Assembly (NCBI GenBank): GCA_963678855.1
Contig: OY787448.1
Location: forward strand, 682,001 to 746,000
Source of the DNA: F22 sp963678855
GTDB lineage: Bacteria; Bacteroidota; Bacteroidia; Bacteroidales; Bacteroidaceae
Length of the DNA: 64,000 nucleotides
Reading direction: 5' to 3'
Shown here: positions 26,065 through 33,370 of the stretch, piece by piece
How positions within the stretch are numbered: the stretch's first letter is position 1
Layout: the number at the start of each line of letters is the position of its first letter
Position numbers and translations under genes: made by a program
Notes under the pieces: model-generated
Databases searched by the model: none
What the model was told of the DNA's origin: nothing
The model's input: the letters and a program-made list of their open reading frames with translations, nothing else

Positions 26065-27456
26065 TTATGCTTGAGTCATCTTTGTAATCACATCCATAAC
26101 TTTTTGTGCAATAGCCTCAGCTTCGTCTGGACTACCAGCTTCACTGTATACACGAATAATAGGTTCAGTATTACTCTTACGTAGATGTACCCAAGAATCT
26201 GTAAAGTCAATCTTCACACCATCGATATCATTGATCTTCTCAGAAGCATATACTTCTTTCATTTCAGCAAGAATGGCATCAACATCAGTATCTGGTGTCA
26301 AATCTACCTTATTCTTTGCCATGTAATATGCTGGATAACGTCTACGTAGTTCGCTTACCTTTACGTCTTCATGTGCCAAATGACTTAAGAACAAAGCGAT
26401 ACCTACTAGGGCATCACGTCCGTAGTGACTTTCAGGATATATGATCCCACCATTGCCTTCACCGCCAATCACAGCACCCGTTTCTTTCATGGCTGTTACG
26501 ACATTTACTTCACCTACAGCAGAAGCTGTGTACGTACCACCGCGTTGCGCAGTCACGTCGCGAAGGGCACGAGTTGAACTCATATTGCTGACAGTATTAC
26601 CAGGAGTATGGCGCAACACATAATCAGCAACACTCACCAAAGTATATTCTTCACCAAACATAGTACCATCTTCTGAAATCATAGCTAGACGGTCTACATC
26701 TGGATCAACCACAAAGGCTACATCTACACCACCACGCTTCATAAGATTCATGATAGCACCTAGATTTTTTTCTAGTGGCTCTGGATTGTGTTGGAAATCA
26801 CCAGTAGCTTCACAATATAGCTTCTCCATATGTGTCACACCCAACTGCTCTAACAACTGAGGAAGGATGATACCACCTACAGAGTTAACACAATCAAGAG
26901 CTACGTGAAAGTTCGCCTTACGAATAGCTTCTACATCAACTAAATCTAACCCTAGTACATGGTCGATATGTTTTTGATTGTAGCTATGATCTTCTCGGCA
27001 AGTACCTAATGCATGTACATCAGCATAGTCGAAATCTTCTGCTGCAGCAATCTTCAATAGTTCTTCTCCTTGTGCTGCATTTAGGAATTCTCCCTTAGCA
27101 TTAAGCAATTTCAAAGCATTCCATTGCGTCGGGTTGTGCGAAGCAGTTAAGATGATACCTCCAGAAGCACCTTCCATCTGTACAGCTAGTTCTGTTGTTG
27201 GAGTTGTAGCCAAGTCGATATCTACAACATCCCAACCCATACCCATTAAGGTACCGATTACAATGCGCTTGACCATAGGCCCCGATAAACGAGCATCACG
27301 ACCAACAACTATTTTATTACTCTCACTCCCAGCTTCTCGACGCATCATGGTAGCATAAGCAGAAGTAAACTTAACGATATCCAGAGGATTGAGTCCTTCG
27401 CCTACAGCACCACCAATGGTACCACGGATACCTGAAATTGATTTAATCAGTGTCAT
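26065..27456 (-). CDS. glmM: Phosphoglucosamine mutase
   Basis: Converts glucosamine-6-phosphate to glucosamine-1-phosphate for UDP-GlcNAc, peptidoglycan and LPS. Active-site Ser is S106 in LTASHNPTQWNALK, the magnesium loop is DPDVDRLAMI, the sugar-binding loop is GGEGNGGIIYPE and the phosphate-binding loop is RKSNTEPIIRVYSEA. It has 463 residues, normal for the Bacteroidota form. Phosphomannomutase is the usual confusion; ASHNP context and length favour GlmM. It follows the TonB-domain gene by 59 bases. Confidence 0.9.
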   Translation of the reverse strand: MTLIKSISGIRGTIGGAVGEGLNPLDIVKFTSAYATMMRREAGSESNKIVVGRDARLSGPMVKRIVIGTLMGMGWDVVDIDLATTPTTELAVQMEGASGGIILTASHNPTQWNALKLLNAKGEFLNAAQGEELLKIAAAEDFDYADVHALGTCREDHSYNQKHIDHVLGLDLVDVEAIRKANFHVALDCVNSVGGIILPQLLEQLGVTHMEKLYCEATGDFQHNPEPLEKNLGAIMNLMKRGGVDVAFVVDPDVDRLAMISEDGTMFGEEYTLVSVADYVLRHTPGNTVSNMSSTRALRDVTAQRGGTYTASAVGEVNVVTAMKETGAVIGGEGNGGIIYPESHYGRDALVGIALFLSHLAHEDVKVSELRRRYPAYYMAKNKVDLTPDTDVDAILAEMKEVYASEKINDIDGVKIDFTDSWVHLRKSNTEPIIRVYSEAGSPDEAEAIAQKVMDVITKMTQA

Positions 27457-27515
27457 ATTTATATGTATATTATAAGTAGACTAAGAGTTGATTGTAATCT
27501 GACTCAAGCCCATGT

Positions 27516-28439
27516 TTATATATGTATCTTGTTATTACATGCCATAGATTCATCTTGTCTAGACACTTTGAAATATGAAATCGTACCATTCTTTTTATTG
27601 ATAACCAAAGCCACTTGGGCATGTAATGATGGCACATTATATATTTGTGTGACATGTATTCTGTCTCTACGCAACTTAGTACCAATCAATGTCCATCCAT
27701 GTTCAAACAAATCTTTAGGGCAATCTATTCCAACCTTGATATAGCCATCAAATAAGGTAAACCTTGGACTCGCGATATCACAAAAATAAAGTCCACGATT
27801 CTCCCCTACCTTCAAAACATCATCACCTCTATCATAATAAAAATAAATATCAACATGCTCGTCATTAATTATTCTCTCACTCATCCCAAAAGGTTTACCT
27901 ACATGAGTCGATAAGTAAGAATGACTCATCTGATGTCCAAATATTGAAGTCAAATCTAAATGTCTAATCCTTGGTTCAACAACAGCTGCATTGTCCAATC
28001 TAAATGTTATCGGTATATGATACCATATAGATATTGGTTCCCCATTCGATCCTGTACCTGGAGTCCAATCCTCCATATTTCTCACAACACGCAAAGCTTC
28101 AGCATCAAATAACGGCGAAGCACTTTTAACCACTACAGGACGTGTCACTTTACCTGTTTTATCGACGAGGAAACGCACAATAACTCGCCCCTGTTCACGC
28201 GCGCCTTTATGCTCCTTTGGGTACTGAATATTAGCACTTAAATATTCCTTCAATCCCAAAACACCTGATTTATATTGGGGTGGAGTCACACCTTCAGGAT
28301 ACTTAGGTGGCCAGCCATACAGGCTTTCATCTGCAACTGGTAATTTAAGCGTTTTTTTTGCTTGTCCAAATACGCTGATACAAATTGGTATAAGTAGTAT
28401 CGCAACAAGTAATCTTATACTAAAACATTTTTTTTTCAT
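27516..28439 (-). CDS. Secreted protein with TonB C-terminal domain and unknown tail
   Basis: Start chosen at 28439 (MKKKCFSIRLLVAILLIPICIS), a signal peptide cleaved near VFGQA. Residues ~50-145 form a TonB_C domain (ANIQYPKEHKGAREQGRVIVRFLVDKTGKV, SPLFDAEALRVVRNMEDWTPG). The remaining ~155 residues are an unrecognised soluble domain. Unlike true TonB it has no uncleaved membrane anchor or Pro-rich spanner, so energy transduction is unlikely. In Bacteroidota such free TonB_C domains are common in surface or periplasmic proteins of unknown role. It lies between the DUF4827 gene and glmM. Confidence 0.75.
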   Translation of the reverse strand: MKKKCFSIRLLVAILLIPICISVFGQAKKTLKLPVADESLYGWPPKYPEGVTPPQYKSGVLGLKEYLSANIQYPKEHKGAREQGRVIVRFLVDKTGKVTRPVVVKSASPLFDAEALRVVRNMEDWTPGTGSNGEPISIWYHIPITFRLDNAAVVEPRIRHLDLTSIFGHQMSHSYLSTHVGKPFGMSERIINDEHVDIYFYYDRGDDVLKVGENRGLYFCDIASPRFTLFDGYIKVGIDCPKDLFEHGWTLIGTKLRRDRIHVTQIYNVPSLHAQVALVINKKNGTISYFKVSRQDESMACNNKIHI

Positions 28440-28516
28440 AATCATCGTAAGTACAATTATATTAGAATTTAATTATAAGTGCGGTTTAGTTTTTTCCATA
28501 TATCTTTATATTACAT

Positions 28517-28555
28517 CAAAAAAAACAGGCTGCAACCAAGAAGTTACAGCCCTGT
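28517..28555 (-). terminator. Terminator of the DUF4827 lipoprotein gene
   Basis: Hairpin (28525-28532 with 28547-28555, one bulged base) followed on the minus strand by a run of eight T. Confidence 0.75.
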
Positions 28556-28570
28556 ATATTTTACTGTTAT

Positions 28571-29245
28571 CTAGTTGACTTGCAGCTTACGAATATCGTA
28601 GAAATACGGATATACATTGCTGTTTGCCGCAGAAGTCCCCATCTCACCTGGTACAATCAAACGCACATGTGCATTATTATATAGGTAGGTCAAGCTGAAC
28701 AACCAAGCACCTGGAACAGCCGAAGAGTAATAAGACTGCATAATACCTTCTGTAAAGGTACCCGTAGCTGTTCTATTTTCATCGCCAATCTCGCCAGTAA
28801 TCGTATAACTAAAGATATCTGGTAGAATATAATATGTGTCGTAATTAGCAAATGAAGTATTGGGCATAAAAACATTGAATGCCGTAGTGTCTTTATTTAT
28901 AATATCATGTTCCACAAATCTAGCAATGATATTATCTCTATTCTTAAAAGTATCTCCAGAACCTGGATCGACAATTTGCATATAGACACCGTTAGAGAAC
29001 AGTACATACTGATTATTTGCTACCATATCAGCTACCTGACTTGGAATAACATGACCATTTTCATCCACCATCTCACTTTCAAAAATTGCAGACGGGATAA
29101 CTTGAATGTCTGTTGAATCAATAAAGTGACGTATAGCGTTGGTTTGTTTATTTAAAAGGTCTGCATATGTTTCTGTATCGCTACATGCACCAAGGATGAT
29201 GCTGACAAATAGCAACACAAGTGGAAGAAGGGAAAATCTTTTCAT
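28571..29245 (-). CDS. DUF4827-type lipoprotein
   Basis: Start chosen at 29245 (MKRFSLLPLVLLFVSIILGACSD), a lipoprotein signal with the Cys in LGACSD, about residue 21. The mature part of ~200 residues resembles the DUF4827 family of Bacteroidales, which has been likened to FKBP-type folds: TYADLLNKQTNAIRHFID, YVLFSNGVYMQIVDPGSGD. The GDTFKNRDNIIARFVEHDI and GAWLFSLTYLYNNAHVRLIVPGEMG parts also fit an FKBP-like strand order. Role unknown; perhaps a periplasmic folding factor. I recall it beside glmM in other Bacteroidales. Confidence 0.72.
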   Translation of the reverse strand: MKRFSLLPLVLLFVSIILGACSDTETYADLLNKQTNAIRHFIDSTDIQVIPSAIFESEMVDENGHVIPSQVADMVANNQYVLFSNGVYMQIVDPGSGDTFKNRDNIIARFVEHDIINKDTTAFNVFMPNTSFANYDTYYILPDIFSYTITGEIGDENRTATGTFTEGIMQSYYSSAVPGAWLFSLTYLYNNAHVRLIVPGEMGTSAANSNVYPYFYDIRKLQVN

Positions 29246-29708
29246 ATTCGTTTTGGAGTAATTCAATATTAATTTGTAAGCAAAAGTAGTGTTTTCTTCC
29301 TAAAATCAGAAAAGAAACAGTGACTACTTTGCTATTTCACTGTATATTTTTTGAATTGTTGAGTAAATTGAGAAAGAATGATGAAAGAGTAAAGCAATTT
29401 CCGGCTATATGTAGACTTGTCCCTCTTGCTTATTTTCCAGATTGAATATATCTGTGCCAGCAAGGAGGGTAGTTAGAAAAAGCTTTGGCAGCTTTACAGT
29501 AAAAAAACAAAGCCTTAGAAACTATGATTGCATAAAACAGTCCAACTTCTGGAGTGCAGTTCAAAGGAAGCAAAGAAATTGAGTTATAGTTCCTAGCAAA
29601 TCTACAGGTATAATTTTTAATACAAAGAGGGCATGCCATCACAGCATGCCCTCTTCTTTATATAATAAATCGAAAATGATTTGTTATAAGACTACACGAG
29701 CCACTATC
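29246..29708. other. Intergenic stretch without a supported gene
   Basis: About 460 bases between the DUF4827 gene and the TonB-dependent receptor. Only the receptor's terminator hairpin (29625-29655) is supported. Short open frames inside show no recognisable protein. Confidence 0.6.
29625..29655 (-). terminator. Terminator of the TonB-dependent receptor gene
   Basis: Perfect 12-base-pair stem (29625-29636 with 29644-29655) with a 7-base loop, 54 bases past the receptor stop codon. Confidence 0.82.
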
Positions 29709-32087
29709 TTAGAAACTTAATTTTACACCACCGTAGATAGTACGTGGGGTGGCGGGACCATAGATGTAACCAGAATCACGATCTGCACCCTGATCAAAGT
29801 CATCTTGGTATGCTTCGAAGATGTTATTCACACCTAGACTTACTTCAAAGCAAAGCAAGTCAGTAAGGTCAAAGTCATAGCTCACTTTTGCACCTAATTC
29901 AAAGAAGCTATCGCTATCTACGTTTGTGTCAACTGTAGTGTCTGAAACAGAAGCATGAGGTACAATCATACTACCAGTATATTTACCATTTAAAGCTAAT
30001 TTCAATTTCTCTGTTGGATTATAACTAGTAGTAAAATAACCATAGAAATCAGGAGTACGGGTCATACTTCTAGTTACTAATGCAGCATCATCACTCCATG
30101 ACTCGTATTCATCGTACAAGCTACGTTGAACAGTTGCACCAGCTTGGAATTGGAATATTTTCTTATAAGCAAGCTTTCCTTCCAAGTTTACCCCAAAGAC
30201 CTTGGCTCCCGAACCATTAGTACGTTGGTTTACCAAGAATTGTTCAGTTTCACGAACTTCCTTCAAAATAAACACGTCATCAAGTTGAGTATAGAAACAA
30301 TCTACCATCCAGTTTGCTTGCCAGTCACCAAAGCGATGGTATACATCAGTACTCAAGCTAAGAGAGTGAGATTTTTCTTCTTTCAAATTCGGATCGATTT
30401 CGATAATGCTTATGCGCTCACTCACATTACCAATATGAAGGTCTTCATCAAATGCTTGAGGCGCACGAAAACCTTGACCATATCCTAGGCGGATATTTAC
30501 ATTTTCAGTTGGGTTGTAACGGAAGTTTACACGTGGGCTAAAGATTGCCCCATCAATAAATCGATGCTTATCAAGGCGAGCACCAAGCAAGAAGCTAAAC
30601 TTCTCGTTCTTCCATTCGTTTTGTGCAAATGCACTAGCGATATTCACAGTCTGGTTCAAAGAGTGATTGTACTCGTAACTTTCATCTTCCAAAGACTCGT
30701 AGCTATACTCAGCACCAGCAGTCAATACTGAAGGCATAAACAACAAGTTGTCAAAGTTGTAGTTATACTGACCACCTACCAACAAATTCAAGCCATGTGT
30801 GTGGCCATAACCACCATAATAGCTATCACGATCTGTGTCTTGAGCCGATACATAGATTGAAGTATGTTGCTTTTCGTCTGGACTGAATATATCGAACGTA
30901 AGACCTCCACCATTGATTGAATGAGAGATTTCCTCAGTCAAATTAGTCATATGTGCAGGTAAGTTCAACTGATCACCACCTCTGCGATGTTCTTCCATAT
31001 GGTGATACTCAGCTGTCAACTTTGTATAATCACTAGTTTTCAAAAAGCTTCTAAAACCGATAGTTTGTGCTTGCATCTCTGGCACTTCGGTAAAGCCATC
31101 ACCATCATGATCATATCCTGAACGTTCACGATTTTGACCAAAGATATACACACCCGCTTTATGATCATCGGTCACTAGGGAAAGATTCAACGATGTTTGG
31201 TTATCAAAAGTACCACTGTTACTTAGATTAGAAATAGTGTGCGATACAGAACCTGAGTTACGAATAGGCTCTTTTGTTATGACATTGATTGTACCAGCGA
31301 TAGCAGATGAACCATACAAGGCAGATGCACCACCACGCATAACCTCAATACGCTCTACCATAGAAGCAGGGATTTGCTCTAGGCCATATACACCAGTCAA
31401 TGCACTAAAAATAGAACGAGAATCCATTAAAATTTGTGTATAAGGACCTTCCAAACCATTAATACGTACTTGTGTAAAGCCACAATTTTGACAGTCATTT
31501 TCTACACGTACACCAGGCTGAAAGTTCAAGCCCTCTGCCAACGTAGGTGAATTGGTCACATCAAACGTCTCTAACGTCACGACGTTGACCAAGGCTGGTG
31601 CAAGGCGACGCTTAGTTGCGTTACGGTTTGCAGATACAACGACGCCGTCCAAAGAGATCGCATCTTGCTTGATACGCATTTTGAGATTAATCGTATTTCC
31701 CTTTTTCAGAGTTACTGGCACTTCTAACGTTTTGTAGCCTACACTAGAGACAATAACAATAGCATCTCCTTCTGGAAGATTTTTCATAAAGAAGTGCCCA
31801 GTAGCATCTGTCATCACAGCGATAGTAGTGCCTTTAAGCCCAACGCTTACATAAGACAAGTGCTCATTCGTTTCGTCATCAACGACATGTCCTACAATGT
31901 TGGCATCTGTTTTACGATATCCTTCAAGCTCGTCTAGATTGTCAGGCAAAGTAGCTAACATTTGCACTTGGGCAGGATTTGAATCATTATCTGGAGTATT
32001 ATCTGAAATTGGAGAAGGTGCATATGCAGATGCACGTAAAGCAACTACACTTCCTAATAGAAGCGCAGCAAAAAAAGATTTATTCAT
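29709..32087 (-). CDS. TonB-dependent outer membrane receptor, probable metal or metal-chelate uptake
   Basis: Outer membrane active transporter of 792 residues. The start at 32087 gives the signal peptide MNKSFFAALLLGSVVALRASAYA. A carboxypeptidase-regulatory-like domain follows (about 62-140; VGHVVDDETNEHLSYVSVGLKGT), then a TonB-box region near LDGVVVSANR, a plug domain (~155-270) with an unusual Cys pair C199/C202 in ENDCQNCGFTQVRING, and a ~500-residue beta barrel ending in aromatic Phe (GGVKLSF). It is single, with no SusD partner, so not a glycan system. The His-rich small protein immediately upstream suggests zinc or another transition metal; heme or cobalamin are alternatives. Confidence 0.88.
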   Translation of the reverse strand: MNKSFFAALLLGSVVALRASAYAPSPISDNTPDNDSNPAQVQMLATLPDNLDELEGYRKTDANIVGHVVDDETNEHLSYVSVGLKGTTIAVMTDATGHFFMKNLPEGDAIVIVSSVGYKTLEVPVTLKKGNTINLKMRIKQDAISLDGVVVSANRNATKRRLAPALVNVVTLETFDVTNSPTLAEGLNFQPGVRVENDCQNCGFTQVRINGLEGPYTQILMDSRSIFSALTGVYGLEQIPASMVERIEVMRGGASALYGSSAIAGTINVITKEPIRNSGSVSHTISNLSNSGTFDNQTSLNLSLVTDDHKAGVYIFGQNRERSGYDHDGDGFTEVPEMQAQTIGFRSFLKTSDYTKLTAEYHHMEEHRRGGDQLNLPAHMTNLTEEISHSINGGGLTFDIFSPDEKQHTSIYVSAQDTDRDSYYGGYGHTHGLNLLVGGQYNYNFDNLLFMPSVLTAGAEYSYESLEDESYEYNHSLNQTVNIASAFAQNEWKNEKFSFLLGARLDKHRFIDGAIFSPRVNFRYNPTENVNIRLGYGQGFRAPQAFDEDLHIGNVSERISIIEIDPNLKEEKSHSLSLSTDVYHRFGDWQANWMVDCFYTQLDDVFILKEVRETEQFLVNQRTNGSGAKVFGVNLEGKLAYKKIFQFQAGATVQRSLYDEYESWSDDAALVTRSMTRTPDFYGYFTTSYNPTEKLKLALNGKYTGSMIVPHASVSDTTVDTNVDSDSFFELGAKVSYDFDLTDLLCFEVSLGVNNIFEAYQDDFDQGADRDSGYIYGPATPRTIYGGVKLSF

Positions 32088-32155
32088 TGAATTAGTAATT
32101 TTGTTTTGATATAAGTTTCCGAGGAGATACTCACTTAGCACCACCTATTGTACAT

Positions 32156-32569
32156 TTATACCAAGGCTGGAGGACCACGAAGGAACACACAAGACGGCGG
32201 ATCCGTATGGTGTGTAGATACATGAAGCTCTGCATATTCAACAAGTATAGTACGTACAGGTACTTCTACTGTCCACACAGCAGGCAATTCAGCACTAACA
32301 AAATGTGAGATAAGATCAATCCAAACAAGAGCATCTTCGCTGTGTTCGTGATTGCTTGAACCTTTATCGTCGGAAGAAGTTGCATCGTCTGATTGAGCTA
32401 AAAGTTTTTTAGCGACATCTTTCTTCCAGAAGGCATATGGGTGAGAGTGTGCAATCGTCACCCCATTAACCACATGGGTATGGGTAAAACAGCTTATCAT
32501 CAGCATGTAGCTGATAAAGAGCGATAAAAGCACTTGAGCGCTGCCTTGTATATGATTGCGAATTTTCAT
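32156..32569 (-). CDS. Small His-rich exported protein paired with the receptor
   Basis: 137 residues with an N-terminal hydrophobic export segment and a candidate lipobox Cys at C27 (LMISCFTHTHV). His clusters follow: H30, H32, H41, H43 (THTH, HSHP), then NHEHSED and HVSTHHTD further on. A short Pro-rich C-terminus ends in LRGPPALV. Small His-rich proteins next to TonB-dependent receptors are recurrent in Bacteroidota and fit a metal-capture or delivery role. It precedes the receptor by about 68 bases on the same strand. No named family recognised. Confidence 0.65.
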   Translation of the reverse strand: MKIRNHIQGSAQVLLSLFISYMLMISCFTHTHVVNGVTIAHSHPYAFWKKDVAKKLLAQSDDATSSDDKGSSNHEHSEDALVWIDLISHFVSAELPAVWTVEVPVRTILVEYAELHVSTHHTDPPSCVFLRGPPALV

Positions 32570-32574
32570 TGGTA

Positions 32575-32617
32575 CAAATGTAAGTATAGTTATTCAATAA
32601 TACAAACGACAAAGATA
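32575..32617 (-). promoter_or_regulatory. Two overlapping promoter candidates for the His-rich gene
   Basis: Minus-strand TACATTTG (32575-32582) has TTTG exactly 20 bases upstream (32603-32606) but would start transcription almost at the ATG (32569). TATCTTTG (32610-32617) lies further upstream and gives a normal ~35-base leader but has no good -33. Confidence 0.5.
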
Positions 32618-32651
32618 GAATGGTTCTAAAATAGTCCATAATACCAACAAA

Positions 32652-32675
32652 GGGGGATTGCAAATGCAATCCCCC
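32652..32675 (-). terminator. Terminator of the flavin reductase gene
   Basis: Ten-base-pair GC-rich stem (32652-32661 with 32666-32675), 4-base loop, followed on the minus strand by TTTGTTGG. Confidence 0.75.
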
Positions 32676-32715
32676 CTCACTATTTATTGTTATACTTACT
32701 GACAGGTAATCCTAT

Positions 32716-33279
32716 TTAGTCTACTACCTCTTCCAAAATATACGCATTGACAATTTCCCCAAAGTACATCGTGTGTGTATCCTTATTAGCACTGTGGTAG
32801 CTGCTATCCACATCTTGTGGGTAGAACTTCTCGACAAACTCTGCAGGCATTTTGCTTAAGTCTTGGTCCTGCTTGTACACCACCTTACACTCTAGCGTCA
32901 TAGGTAGTTCAGCAATAGCAGGTACATTTACTTGCTCTCCGTCCACTAAGTTCAGACCTAGTGCCGCAAGCTTATCTTCGTCTCTACCAGATTTTGTACC
33001 AACATACCCCTTAATCTTGTTAACTTTAGATCCAGGGAGCGCGATATTCACTGTAAACTCACCATTCTTTTCGAGCAACTCATGTGTATAACGTCCTGTG
33101 CGTACATAAGTCACAAAGATAGGACGCATCCACTCAATGCCCACACTACCCCAAGAAATGGTCATAGAGTTGGCTTTACCATCAGCTTGAGTTGTAATAG
33201 TCACACCTTTTTTAAGCTCTTTCATGATGGTGTTCATGTGCTCGTACAGGTCAATCGGCCTACGTTTAAACTGTGTCAT
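32716..33279 (-). CDS. Flavin reductase-like FMN-binding split-barrel protein
   Basis: 187-residue cytosolic protein of the flavin reductase/FMN-binding family. Typical parts are the N-terminal NSMTISWGSVGIEWMRPIFVTYVR strand pair and the ELLEKNGEFTVNIA segment, with the conserved G-T-KSGRDEDK loop. Members of this group bind FMN and may pass electrons to unknown partners. It is 91 bases downstream of the GH3/beta-lactamase gene and could share its transcript. The true reaction cannot be told from sequence. Confidence 0.85.
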   Translation of the reverse strand: MTQFKRRPIDLYEHMNTIMKELKKGVTITTQADGKANSMTISWGSVGIEWMRPIFVTYVRTGRYTHELLEKNGEFTVNIALPGSKVNKIKGYVGTKSGRDEDKLAALGLNLVDGEQVNVPAIAELPMTLECKVVYKQDQDLSKMPAEFVEKFYPQDVDSSYHSANKDTHTMYFGEIVNAYILEEVVD

Positions 33280-33370
33280 AATCTTCTTTTTGTCTACTTG
33301 TTAATTATGGCTCGGTATCGACAAAGTGCATGCCAAAAAGCAAACGAACTATATTTCGATAGACGTCAGA

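Noticed and set aside
29430..29642. 70-codon minus-strand frame upstream of the receptor terminator
   Set aside because: No domain, overlaps the terminator hairpin, no promoter.
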